This document shows positions 23,912 through 35,274 of a stretch of 64,000 nt of DNA, piece after piece. The stretch lies in NCBI GenBank assembly GCA_029532415.1, contig JAQOTA010000052.1, positions 1,798,001 to 1,862,000 of the forward strand, in the 5' to 3' direction. Origin of the DNA: Marasmius tenuissimus. Its lineage: Eukaryota > Basidiomycota > Agaricomycetes > Agaricales > Marasmiaceae. The stretch's first letter is position 1. Every line of letters begins with the position of its first letter. Both the position numbers and the translations under genes were made by a program. The notes under the pieces are model-generated. The model did no database searches and had not been told where the DNA came from. It saw nothing but the letters and a program-made list of their open reading frames with translations.

Positions 23912-25817
23912 CTACGGCCTGGTGATAAGTATTGGAGGAGGGCTGGGGGAATTAGAATTAGAATGGGGTAAGATAATCATAGAAACTTCGTCTTCCGAGT
24001 CCAGCTCGTCAATGTCGTGATCATCTGGAATGGCAGCCCTCGAAGGGGACGTCCGTCTCTCGTGTTCGTCTCTTCCACTTCCGCCTGCACTATCCCGCCA
24101 TGACTTCAGCTCGTCTTCGTTCAACACCTTTGCTCCACTTTTCCTACCAGTCATAAAGTCTTCGGGCTTACTGGCCAGCGCCTGTTTCCCCGATTCCACC
24201 AATTCGTCTATCATCATACGGACACGCATGAACGACTGATCATCGCTCTTCTCCAGTTCAGCCTCGTCCTCATCATCTGATTCATCTTCAACCTCAATGT
24301 TGTCTTTATCACCCGAGGATACAATCCGGTAGGTGCGCGGTGGGAGGATAAGCCGAGACTCGCGAAGCTTTCGACGGAGATCACGGATTTCTTTGGCTTG
24401 TCGATTGCGCGTTGACTCGAGCATGGAGTTGATAGCCAGCAAGGAACGATTTGAGATTTCCAGGTCCTGAATCTATTGAGGCAGGGAGGATTCACCAATG
24501 ATGAGAGGCACATTCAAGTAGAAGACGCAGGTTCGACGCACCTTGCGGTTGGACTTCGCCGCGTTCTTCACCTTCTTCTCTTCACTCTCCTGTTCACTCT
24601 CGTCCCGGGGTCGTCGTCGTATGATATTCCAAGGGCGTTCCCGTTCTCCTCAAAGCCGTTAATCTGGACCAGAGCATCTAGAGTCGATTTCAAGTCGCTC
24701 GATCCTTGTGGTGTATGGTGAGAAGTGGTACTGCTACTCTTCGTCTCACCGGACACTGACGAACGAGAAGCCGACACCGAAGACCTAGACGAGAAAGATA
24801 GAGCAGAGCCTGGAGGAGAATGTGGTGGAAGAGGAACAAATGCCGGGTCGACCCTTGCCGATATCGACGGTCGGTGGGGCAACTTATTCGCGTTGTAATT
24901 GACATTAGAATCATCACGCGTTGTTGGTGGAGAGAAGGGTTGGTAATGATGATGAGAGGGAGGTGGTGGAGAAGCACGCGTGGTCGCGAATCTATGAGGA
25001 TTGGCGGCTGGGGTTGCTGTGGTTATCGGGTAGTGAATAACTTCAGACTTGGTTGATGGAGAAGGAGGAGCGAACGTGTGAGAGTTGGAAGGGTTGTAAG
25101 AATTCAGCGAGAGGCTGGATGTTATTGAAGGTGCTCGAATTCGAGGAGTGCCAGGTTTCGAGGACGGAAATGAAGGGCCGAGTGGAGGAGATAGTGATTC
25201 TGACGGCGCTGGCTTTGCAACACTTGAGACCTTGGATTTGACCCTCACGATTGGGGACGGTGAAGGCTCTCGTCTGTTACTTGCGAGAAGCGACCTCTCA
25301 GTCGATGGTCCTGAATGAAATGGCCCGCTTCTCTCTGATAGTTGCGGTGAGGTATTCCCAACCCCGAATGTGGGTCGAAGTGGTGACGGTGAAGGTTCCA
25401 CAGGAGACATTATTGGTGTCGAAGGTACTGATTGTGATATCTTTGTGCCGAGATTTGAACGGGCTGCTCTAATTCTCTGTGGTCCTGGCTGCGGCGAGGC
25501 TGTTGGTCGCTGGAATTTGGATGGGGAGGCAGGTCGAGGAAGTGACGTTGATACTGTGCTGGCTATTGGACTGCTCTTTGCTGATACCGTTGGCTTCACC
25601 TTCGCAGTACGAGCAGTAGCACTGGTGTTCACTTTTGCCTTGGGTCGTAATGTAGATATTGAAGGCGAATGTGCCAGAGTCTTGACTGGCGAAGCAGGTC
25701 TGGAGGAGGGGGAATCATTAGGCGATAACTTTGAAGTAACCTTTCATTAATTTATTAGAGACTATGGTAGATAGAATGAAGTAGAAAATGAACCTTTCGT
25801 TTGAGGTGAGCCTCCAT
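23912..25817 (-). CDS. Uncharacterised Ser/Pro-rich protein with C-terminal coiled coil (possible frame break)
   Basis: I do not recognise a characterised family. Exon 1 (25794-25817) encodes MEAHLKRK; a 53-nt intron follows. Exon 2 is a long low-complexity Ser/Pro/Thr region with many SP and TP sites, suggesting kinase regulation. The last exon (about 24475-23912) begins IQDLEISNRSLLAINSMLE, a coiled coil, and ends in acidic, Ser-rich sequence. Exon 2 ends in a different frame from the coiled coil unless one base is added in the CCCGGGG stretch at 24604-24610, giving DDDPGDESEQESEEKK, or a 71-nt intron with poor signals is used. The lysine-rich segment VKNAAKSNRK then splices into the coil. 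Probably a cytosolic or nuclear scaffold, but this is a guess. Confidence 0.7.
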
Positions 25818-25964
25818 GGCGATGATGAAGGTTGAAGTCAAGACGCGCTCAAATAGGTTCAATGTTGAATTCGCGCAGATCAAATCAGGGATGCACATTT
25901 ACGGAAAATGCCGGTGTATTGGCAGGCTCTGTAGCACTGGCTGGTACCAGACTCTGTATCTGCT

Positions 25965-26897
25965 CTATATAAGGCCCTTCCTGGCGAGAACGTCCTCTAC
26001 GACCTTCTCGACCATTGCCCTCATTTGGGATCCTCCGGTACCTGACATCGCAGCCAAAACACCCTTTTCGACATATTTGCCCACCATATCGACCTCAATA
26101 TTAATCTTGGCTCCGACAGGTTTCTTTGCCAGTGTAATCTTCTCTTGTGTGTGCTGAATTAACATGATACCAAACGTTCTCTTCTGGTCGTTCACTTCCG
26201 TTATTGTCAGCGAAGCACCATCGATCGCGATGAAGCCTTTCTCGATGATATATGGAAGCAACGAAGGTCGAGCAGCGGTCGGTTCGGGGAGTTGGAATAG
26301 CAAACGGACAGAATCTCCGTCATTCGTTTTGGAAATTACGGTCGCAGTGCCATCGACATGACCCTTTGAACGAGTGAGTTTACCGCAAAACTAAGCCTGT
26401 TAGAGAGAACTCACCTGGACAAAATGCCCTCCGAACCGAGTATGCGTTCCCATCGCTCGTTCCAAGTTGAGCTGATCTCCCACCTTTCGTTCACCTACAA
26501 TCAGACGTGAGCCAGGTAAGTAGCTCTGAGATGAAAAGTGGAGGGAACGTAATACCGAGGTCACTCCGCTCGAGAGTCTCATTGGCTAACCAAACTTTGA
26601 ACCATCCGCCATTCTCCTCCTGATTGAACTCTGTAACGGTTAGACTACAGATGGTCAGGTTCGCGTTCGAATCCAAAATTCAGCATAAACATACCAGCAT
26701 CCATTCGTAGCGATTGAATCACCGATATTGCAATCGTTCAGGATGGCCGCAGAATCGGATATGATGAGCGTGCATCCTTGCGCATCAACGTCGATTTGAG
26801 ATACGGTGCCTAAATGTTCGATCTACAGTAGACCTTTCTCAATATTTCCTGGTATTATCAGCGGACACCACAGAGGGCCAACCAAACCAGTGAACAT
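25965..26897 (-). CDS. RIB5: Riboflavin synthase, alpha-type
   Basis: The enzyme converts two 6,7-dimethyl-8-ribityllumazine molecules to riboflavin. The start MFTGL is in a 15-nt first exon (26883-26897), which splices to IEHLGTVSQIDVDAQGC. The two lumazine-binding repeats are seen as IGDSIATNGCCLTVTEF...AMGTHTRFGGHFVQGHVDGTATV and KGFIAIDGASLTITEV...FGIMLIQHTQEKITLAKKPVGAKINIEVDMVGKYVE. The catalytic N-terminal MFTG and the substrate-binding GGHFVQGHVDG are intact. Five short exons join in frame at about 220 residues, the usual size. Its 5' end lies about 210 bp from the 3' end of RNase T2 on the same strand. Confidence 0.95.
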
Positions 26898-27108
26898 CTT
26901 TGAGGTCCGGTAACAGCGAACGGATAGTAGTGGTAATTGGGCAAGATGAGTGAGTGGCTGTGTACCCCGAAGATCGACTTACACTTTCGCCGGCCGAGAT
27001 AGTCTGCCTTCGGGAGACTATAGTGAACGCGACAACAGGACATTTCTAGGTGCCCTCCAAATTTCACCAGAACGAAATAAAGTACTACAAGCGTGCGTTT
27101 GAAGAGAA

Positions 27109-29313
27109 TCATGCAGACACGATTGATAGCGTATACTTCTGACTACGCCCGCTCCCCACAAACACAGGGAAAACCGTCGTCCCGCTTGGCACGCCATCAC
27201 TCGAGAACGTAGTCTCGCCCCCGCTGGCCAACAAGAATCGGCTTCCAGAAGATACCTGTATGGACGTCATTAGCTCGAACGGCCCCAGATAGTAGAATAC
27301 CATCTGACTTACCGCAGAGAAACTCGTAGACGAAACGCCATTCCCACATGTAAAGGTCCCTGCTTGGACGCCACAGGTTCCTTTCGAGGAGCTCAATGTG
27401 AAGTCAGACGGGGTACCGGCCAACGTGTAGGTTGCGAGCGTCTGGGTCGACCATGTTCCTGCTGTCAGCAATCCGCCAATTGTAGAGCCACTCGAACTGA
27501 GGACGGCTTGAATGCGCGCACGGCCGGGCACTGGTACCTGTCAAGCAGCAAATCGTCATTCATTAGCGAAAAAATTATGAAAACGAGTATTGACGGTGAC
27601 CAACCCCGGTACTACTAGTCGAGGTCTACATAGGCGAAGCAAAAATGAAGACCTGAGCTAACATCCCATACCCGTCAATGAAACGGATCTCGCACCGTAG
27701 TACTAGTGGTCTATCATCATTCGGCGGTCTCGGTCAGCAATTGGCACAGTAATTGAAGAGAAGTGCGACTCACCGAAGTTCTGGTAGTCGTAGACGTACC
27801 AGAGCCCTTCAGTGGATACTTGATGCCCGTGGAAGGGCACGTACTCGAGATTGGAGAGGCTTCACAGTCGCGTTAGGTTAACCTTTAGTAAGAAACGGAA
27901 GGGACTAACATATAGGCACGAAGTTCCCGTCAATAACCGAGCCTTTCAGATTGTAATACCAGCTAATCGAATTCAAGTTAGACCCGCTACACTGTAATGC
28001 TGGCTTGAACCCCTATTCAAACCCAATCAGCAGTTCCTCGCGAAAAAGGTAAGGTGAAGGGAGTAAAAATAAACTGGGACTTACCCCAGACGCAGCTGTT
28101 AGTGCGGATGTCAACTGCGAAAGCGTGTATGTTGCTGTAGAGGATGGCGTGATGCCTTGGCTAGCTAACCAAGTGTAGGTGGGGAGAGACTTCAATGGGA
28201 AGAAGAAGTTTCTGATCAGAATCACGATAGCGCTGACGATAGAAAGCCATATGTATTGGAACTTACCTTGAATAGCTTGACAACAGTCTGGAAATAAGCC
28301 ACAGCCTAGAGGGTTTACAGATTCCAATCAAGAATGAAGCCGAATTATGACGGATCCATACCTCAGCGCCTCTGGGGCTCCCGCTCGGGAGACAGCTCGT
28401 CCTGAGAGTGCTCATGCACGTTCCGTGCTTGGCCCACTCGTGCTGAACAGACCATCAGAAAAGGTGACAAGGGGTGGCAGTCATCAGATTCCCGAAATAA
28501 CGCGTGTCGACCGTTTTCGAAACCTACTCACCTCCCACAACCCCTCGTCGTCGCCATTGTTATTCTTCCAGAACTTCGAAGAATGTCAGTGAATTTGCCC
28601 TCTATCTCGTCTCGGTTATGGGTACCGATCCTGGCTCACCTCCTGAATGAAGCTCAACGTATCGCTGGCGCCCTGACTGGTGAGCAACTGCGTGGGATCG
28701 GAGGCCTCGGTGATCAGGACACAGCGCGAGGGAAGAATAGAACAAAACAGGACATACCGAAGGGATATCCGTGTATGCTCGAGAAGGATCACAGCTCTCT
28801 TCGAAGCTGCCATCGCAACTGAATCACAAGGACAATCACGTTAAAATCCTATCCTTGTGATACATGAAGAGCGTTGACTGACTTATCGGGCCATAAACCT
28901 GTAACGGCACATTATCAATGATAAGGGAGAGGCATGGAAAGAATGAAAAGGGGTTACCATGGATTGTCCAGCTATCGGAAGGTCCGGTGGGTGGATTCGT
29001 ATCCCAGAACTATGTATTCACTGAGAATTGAGGACATAGCTCGCTCGCTGTTTTGAACCCACCTGAGTTTGTAGGAGAAGTCCCTTGGATGACATGTAAG
29101 CAATCAGACGAGTTTCAACGGAACAAAGCGTACTCCTGGAGACTCGAAACAACACAGGTTCGATACGGCTGTGGTATTGTGGCAGGAGAGCGACGCTGAG
29201 CTCGAGCATCCTGACACAACGTCTTTGCGTAGCAACGAGTCCAACGACGAGTCGAAGGCGGCTACCTCGAGAATGATACTGGCAACGCAAGAGAAGAGAG
29301 CTAAAAAGTGCAT
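27109..29313 (-). CDS. Secreted ribonuclease T2 with C-terminal extension
   Basis: The enzyme cleaves RNA with little base specificity through a 2',3'-cyclic intermediate. MHFLALFSCVASIILEVAA is a signal peptide. Active-site segment CAS I is SWTIHGLWPD and CAS II is HEWAKHGTC, with both histidines and the glutamate present. Cysteines typical of fungal T2 enzymes occur (SCHNTT, CCFESPG, ESCDPSR). At least a dozen short exons join in frame. A Ser/Thr-rich linker (SGTSTTTRTST region, 27700-27830) is followed by a separate domain of about 120 residues (ARIQAVLSSSGSTIGGLL, GTPSDFTLSSSKGTCGVQAGTFTCGNG). This resembles the extra domain of Rny1-type fungal enzymes and probably binds the wall or a carbohydrate; that role is inferred. 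Confidence 0.9.
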
Positions 29314-30514
29314 CGGTGGGGAAAAGAGACTCGTATGTTGATCGATATGAACAGTCGTATTTGAGTCATTCCCTTGAGAGCACGTTGCTCAAAAAAGATA
29401 TTACTGGTCACTACGAGCAACGGAGACTGTAACTCTCCATACAGGTGGCGTGGATCGTTGACGGGGGGGCAGTTCCGGCGATCAGTAACAAAGACAAGAA
29501 CCTCATGGTGTCCTCCAATTTTTAGCCCAATACCGCAAGCTCCAGTCTCCGGTAAGAGTCATGGTATTGGGCGGGGAAAAACAGTTCGGGAGACATCTGG
29601 CAGCGCTAGCGTAAAGAGGTCTGTGCATCCTGAACGAGTTACAGGCGGTCAAGTAGAGCATACTCGGTCGAAGATGGTTCGGCGCGTTGACCAGGCTATC
29701 GCCCTACATCTCTCTCGTCCAGCTGCTTCGTGATGGGACATGTGGTCGTTCACTGAAGAATCCGAGGAACAAGTGAAACTGCTAGGAACAAGCAGCGATT
29801 ATCGTTACACCTGCAGATGGATAGCAGCCCAAGTTTAGAGCACGGTACCTTCTTGAGTATAAATAAATGGCCGCTCTGGAACTGCTTACCCTTCGGTGCT
29901 GCGAGGCTTGCAAGTCGTAGCTTTTGCAGTACGCATGCGGCCCGCCGAATCGGCAAATAGTTTGACTATAGTCTGTGTGAGGGGAGGGAAGAAGACAAAT
30001 GTTTCCTGTGGCTCTATTGAGATGCCAACTTAGTTGACAAGGACAATGAGTCCGATTCTCAACCTCCGGCACCCGCTGGTCGAAGGAGAGAGAGGAGAAC
30101 TGCCACCGTGGGAGCCTGTGCAGAGTGAGCGCTTGAGTGTCGAGATAAGCGCTCGTCTACAGAAGGGGTACTTCGAATCACAGTGGACTCAGGCTGCGAT
30201 ACTGACGACCTTCGAGAACCATTGTGTTGCGTCACAAGAGAAGAAATAGTGAAGGCAAATATTTTACAGGCCCAAACTGTCGTTAATGTACAAAAGAAAG
30301 ATACATGCTTGCTACGTTTACATCCGGGAATGATACCTGACAGGGAGAGTTCTGAATTGAGCTACTGAACTGAGCTTCATAATAGTCCTCCATTTTGTAC
30401 ACCCAAACTGGGGATCGTGAATATATCGTCGATCTCAGGCCACCAATCCGCGCATAACGTTTCCACCCCAGGGTATATATCAAACGTTGAAGGGTATGTC
30501 GACCAAACTATGAG
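29314..30514. other. Intergenic region upstream of RNase T2
   Basis: About 1.2 kb between the RNase T2 start and the 3' end of the hydrolase-fold gene. It contains a perfect 10-bp inverted repeat (29525-29534 and 29563-29572, GCCCAATACC / GGTATTGGGC, 28-nt loop) and a TATA-like TATAAATA near 29858. Short open stretches lack protein family features. No RNA gene was recognised. Confidence 0.4.
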
Positions 30515-31986
30515 CTATAATAGTCTGAGTCGTCCGAAGCATGAAGCCCATTCCGCATCTACTGGTGAGAATTCGAATTCGGTTAGCCTGTAGACCCTCA
30601 AATGATTACACGCCTCTAAACGCACCGAGCATGCTAAGCTGTTGTGGTAGACCTTGGTTGGGTGATGAATTATTAACTCATCGTCTGTTTCGTCTTCCGG
30701 AGCGTACCCCACTCCACGCAGCATCTCTTCCCATGGCGAAGCGACGTGACTCGGGGGAGGGGGGACCGGTGTTCGACAGACCTTGAGAACAAAGTCGTGT
30801 ATGATGGGATTTAATCTGTCCGTCAAACCAATCAGAAGCAGGCGTATGAGCGCTGTCAATAAACGTACGTTTCGCTATGATCGACGCAGAGAACATGGGG
30901 CGCGTGCGATATCAATGAGCCGTCGAAGCGTATTCCGGCTTGTTGTAAGAGTTCACCCATCTTGTCGAGGTATTCAGCCGGCCAGTTGTTTATGATGTTT
31001 TCGCTGCCTTGGATAACCTTTACAGGAACACGTATCCCTTTCAATTCGGACGCACTGCGAGTAAAGGTTTTCTCATACGAGAAAAACCCGAGTGTCGTTT
31101 CGAAGAATTCGTCGATAGATTCTTGGTCTGGTCCCCAAATCTCAAGCGCGCGAGTAAACCATACTTGGAATAGGCTGTGAGCGGAGTTAGTCGTTTTGAT
31201 ATGGGAGGGGGGGGGGTAGTTGGAACGCACGCATCGCCCAATGATGATCCCCTCATATAGTTAAAACCGAACTGCCGAAGTCCACTGAGTGCATCCCATA
31301 TTATCGATTTGTCGACATTCGATGCATTCGCCATCCCTTCTTTCCACAATGAATGAATCTGGGCCACGCCTTCCATTATAGCAGGATTGTACTGAACGGT
31401 GATAGAGGATGATCGGTACGAGTGTCGTTGTAAGGTGTTCCAATACGTACCTCTGGGAACCCCAGAGGGGACAGAAGACATAACGATAGGCATTTTGAAG
31501 CATGGTGCAGAGCAAGGTTGATCGCGATCACTGTGCCCGTACCGAGTCCAACGATGTGACACGGCGGTAGCCGTAAGGCGTTCTAAAGTACGGGGTAGAG
31601 TCAGGACTACATCGCGCAGCCAAGAACGGAAGGAGCTGACCATGAATGCGACAACATCTCGTGCAATATCTTCCAACTCATACGGCGCCTTCACTCTTGC
31701 ACCTGTCGTGAACCCAGAACATCTAAGGTCGAATGTGACAAGGTTGAATCTCCTCAACCGAGGATCATTGAACTGGGCTAGTAGGAACGCTATGAAGAGA
31801 AGAACCATACGCAAACGTTGATGAAAGCGCACCGTGGTATACAATTGAGCTGAAATATGCAGGGTGGATGAAGAGAAGAGTGGGGAGACCAGCTTCAAGT
31901 GTTTTGGCGGAGGCTTCTCGTGGGGTCGAGATAGTATAGCTGAAATGTACCGTCCCCGACGGAGTGTTCACAGGAATGGTAGGCAT
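30515..31986 (-). CDS. Alpha/beta-hydrolase-fold protein with substituted catalytic residues
   Basis: The start MPTIPVNTPSGTVHF is at 31984-31986 and the stop at 30515-30517; six exons join in frame. The fold is recognisable from LLFIHPAYFSSIVYH, RRFNLVTFDLRCSGFT, ELEDIARDVVAFM, a nucleophile-elbow position, and SHAPHVLCVDHSETLNPIIHDFV with the catalytic-type histidine. The elbow reads G-L-G-T-G at 31535-31549, where G-x-S-x-G is expected; the nucleophile serine is glycine. The usual Asp loop reads QGSENIINNWP, without aspartate. The protein may be non-hydrolytic, or use another chemistry. The C-terminal Pro-rich tail and FSPVDAEWASCFGRLRLL end follow in one frame. Substrate and role are unknown. 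Confidence 0.82.
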
Positions 31987-32483
31987 AGCTGGCCCTCTGG
32001 TGAGGTCAATGAATTAGCCCCCTTGACGACGTGTCCAATGAGTATATAAGGGTGTCAGTCGATGTGTGGGCTGTGTTCAGGTGACGTTCCCGAAATCACC
32101 AATGAACCATTGAATCCGATGACTTTGCGAGGTGTTGATGCACAATTGAGAACATTCCTGGGCGTGCGAGGAACATTCTAAGTGATGCCAGGTGCTACCG
32201 CGGGAGCCGGAACGAATTGATGCCAACGGCATATCGGTGGTAGGAGTTTAGAAGCATGGGAGCTTGGGCTAAATTTAACGTTGGATGGTCTTGTAGGTCT
32301 TTCCTTGTGAGTATAAATAACACCTGAAGCCCAAAAGTCCGGAGGCTGAAGGTATGTGCAACTTGGGACTATATCAGACTTGCAAGAAACAAGGTCGCCT
32401 TGGCGAACTCAACATGAGGACAGGAGTACAATCAGCGAATCGAAGACACGGAGCAAAAAAATTACCATACATAAAACTCGTTC
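31987..32483. other. Intergenic region, hydrolase-fold gene / unknown gene
   Basis: About 500 bp holding the promoter of the hydrolase-fold gene and the 3' end of the neighbouring minus-strand gene. A TATA-like TATAAATA lies near 32311, but it is not clearly placed relative to a start. Nothing else is supported. Confidence 0.35.
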
Positions 32484-34615
32484 CTACAGGAGTCCCAATC
32501 GATTCCCTACGTCGAGAAACCTGTCGAACCTAGCATCCTCGTCCTTCATATACAAGAAAGATCGAACGTCGTGCCTAGCAGCCGACTCGAGCGCCGCCTC
32601 TTCACTGCTCCTACCCGGCGTTGGCGATGCTGAAACCTCCCGGTGGACCGGGAACTTGTCAGCCTCGCCATCCCCCACAATGTTTGAGGTGAAAAATGTA
32701 GTGATATCTTGACTGTACGGTCCTCCAGATTGCCTGGCTAACTCGCGTAAGAAGTGCTCCACGAAGTTCTACATAGATCAATTCAGTTCGTTTGGACATG
32801 GACTTTAGCGAAGCAGGTTGATAGATCCACTCACTTCTTTCTTATCAGAAGTGAGCGAATGATACTCCCTCCATGAGTTTGACTCTGAGGGTCTCGTGCT
32901 CTCTGACGTTTCATCAATCGGAAATGTCAAAGCATCTTGCCCCTGACGATTATGGCGACTTACAGCCAGAAGGTCTGGAAGTCGCTTGTATATCGTCCAT
33001 CGTTGGGATCTACCTGGAGCTGAAATGACCACCTGGATGAGGTATTCCTCAGAAAAGTTGTTGAGGAGTTGAACATTGAAAGAAGTGGAAGATTTATTGA
33101 GAAGGGACGTATCCTCGTCGAGTGATTGCTGGAGTTCTTCGCCAAAGACCTCTCTAATCAGCTCCCAGAGTTCTTGTTTCTCGGATTCGACGCCTGGTGG
33201 CGCGTGGCGGTCGTTGACATCGTGGCCCAAGGTGTCGTTATAGTACGCCACACAACGAGAATGGACGAGAGCAGTTCTGATACTCGCGTCCAGGCGGGCT
33301 GCTTCGAGTGTGAATTCAATGAACTGGAATGACCTCTCCTTCGGGAACGACTCGCTGGGATCAAATCAGAAAAACAAGGGGGTGAAGGGACGACATTACT
33401 CACGGACGATATTTCAATTGTTGAATAAGGGTGGTGCAGAAGCTGACTTGATCAACGAAAGGAAAGAGTGCTAAAGCTTCCGCGAGTATTCGACGTCTCC
33501 GTATCATACGACTGTTTGTTGGGAAAATCATCCGCTTGACGAAGGACCAAGCGGACGTTGACAGTGCATCTTTACTAGGAAACGTTCAGAAATCGAAGGG
33601 AGTGAATGGACACGTCAAGCCACTCACAACGTAAAATCGACGCTGTCTACGCACGCGTCAAACAACTCGACTCCTTCTGAATACCGCTCCTGCTTCATGA
33701 ACATCTGCTCCAATCTACGTCCACAGACGTGTAATTCCAAAGAGCTCCAAGTCTTCCTCCTGAGGTCGGGCGAGTATCTCATTGTCACCAACGACACAGG
33801 CTTTAGGGGCGTTTCGGAGATGATCTGCTGACAGAGAATTGCAAGTGGGTGATGCGTCGGTACTGTTGAGCTCAAGTACGGGCGCACGATGTCGAGGACC
33901 AATTTCATGTGATCCCGGTTTATTTGCCCTAATTGTAACAAAAAATCGAGGAAAGGACTTGCAAGACTCGGCTCGTGCTTGCTCACGGCTTGTGAGTATC
34001 GACGGGCTGGAGCGGCGTACAAGGCTCCGTGCTTGGGCTCATCAGAGTTACTATTCTGTCCATCAGAGCATGAAATCGAAGCAAAGTCTGGCCCACGCAC
34101 CCAGTAATTGGAAGACATTTCAGGTATTCGAGCAGAACCAAACGCGTCTCGAGTTCTTTGGGATCCCACCGAGCCAGTGAGCCTAGCAATTGAGAGGTCT
34201 GTCGCGTCGCAATCTGCACCATGATAAGCCCCAGAACCTGTCTTCGGATCCCTTTACTATACACGTCGAAATCGGGCCTAATACACGGTCAGTACCTATA
34301 ACAAGCAGCATACAGGTTAGGTTGCACGTACCGAGAGAGCTCCAGAAGATCGTCGTAAGTATTCTTGGATAGTTGGTCCTCATCCGTGTGGGGGAAATAA
34401 TTCTTGATATCGAGAAGCTTTCGCTGGATTACCAGTCGCTCGTAGCGTCCCAATGTCAGTCTCCCAAGTGCCTCAATCCATCTGCCTGATATGGCCCCTG
34501 GTCCATCGACAACTGATGATTGTTCGCTCTCAGTGTCGAACGAAAAGCTCTTTCTAGTGAGGAATGTAATCAAGGATGAGCGACGAGAGGATATTGCACG
34601 AGGACTAGAAGTCAT
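32484..34615 (-). CDS. Uncharacterised helical protein
   Basis: I do not recognise the family. Six exons join in frame from MTSSPRAISSRRSSLITFL (34615) to DRFLDVGNRLGLL (stop 32484-32486). They are 34332-34615, 34101-34277, 33628-34050, then about 33415-33574, about 32838-33345 and the last to 32484. Correct phase across the join at 34101/34050 (acceptor just after AATAG) restores one frame of roughly 600 residues. The sequence is rich in predicted helices (RQVLGLIMVQIATRQTSQLLGSLA, ALALFPFVDQVSFCTTLIQQL, FIEFTLEAARLDASIRTALVHSRC), with no signal peptide, membrane segment or catalytic motif that I can see. Evenly spliced and free of stops, it is probably functional. Confidence 0.7.
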
Positions 34616-34827
34616 TGTACATCAACGTTCAGGGTGAACAATAAGTGGAGAGAAGTGGAGAGCATCTGAATTGAGAACCCGGGAGGGCTGTACAGTCCAT
34701 TGTACTCACTATGACATGGTCAAAAGCAAAGCACTGGCTCAAGCGTGACCGTGATCTCCGGTACTGCCGCCCAGTGCCGCCCACAGTCGGCAACCTAATC
34801 GGCAATTAGATTCACTCACTTACTCCC

Positions 34828-35065
34828 ATGGCACCGGGCAAACCTGCTCAAAATTCACAGCCAGTCGCCAACAGAACCCTTCTACAATCATACAAAGGTG
34901 AGTTCATGCTCTCAGCACCACTCAGAAGCGGATATTGACCTCTTACGAGTAGCTTTGCCCGCGTCAACCCGACTACGCTTTTCGTTGGCAATGTGCGGTG
35001 TAGCTATCACAGGCATAGCCATCTCGAATTGGCTAGAGAAGCGAATACCTACCGAGAAGGCGTGA
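34828..35065 (+). CDS. Small single-pass membrane protein (60 aa, two exons)
   Basis: Exon 1 (34828-34897) begins MAPGKPAQNSQPVANRTLL. A 55-nt intron with GTGAGT donor and CGAGTAG acceptor is removed, and exon 2 (34953-35065) ends at TGA. The 60-residue product has a short polar N-terminus, one hydrophobic helix (SLAMCGVAITGIAISNWLE) and a basic/acidic end. Size and layout resemble small mitochondrial inner-membrane or assembly factors, but no family is recognised. The ATG follows a CCC and is the first in its region. Evidence is the clean splice, open frame and plausible helix; conservation in relatives would decide it. Confidence 0.6.
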
Positions 35066-35274
35066 TGCACCCTTGTTAGACTCTATTTGGTTGGCCACGA
35101 TGCAATGCGTGTCAGCGGCGAGGAAGTGTTAGAATGGTGTACAGCACTGGTGAACGTTGGAAAGACCGAGGACGTTGGTGAGTAGAGTAGACATCGCATA
35201 CCTAAGGCGATGCTAAAGAACTAATATGGGGTCGTAGGAAGTATCTGAAAATGAGAAATCATGGAATACGAATA

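Noticed and set aside
29374..29733. 119-codon plus-strand frame
   Set aside because: No homology pattern, signal peptide, splice partner or favourable start; likely chance in intergenic DNA.
30515..30670. An extra intron at the 3' end of the hydrolase-fold gene
   Set aside because: The 65-nt candidate would break the frame of the protein-like end FSPVDAEWASCFGRL; reading through is better.
33983..34264. Frame ending THKP as the true continuation of the 32484-34615 gene
   Set aside because: It runs into a stop. Using the acceptor just after AATAG near 34051 keeps the long downstream frame and needs no 29-nt intron.
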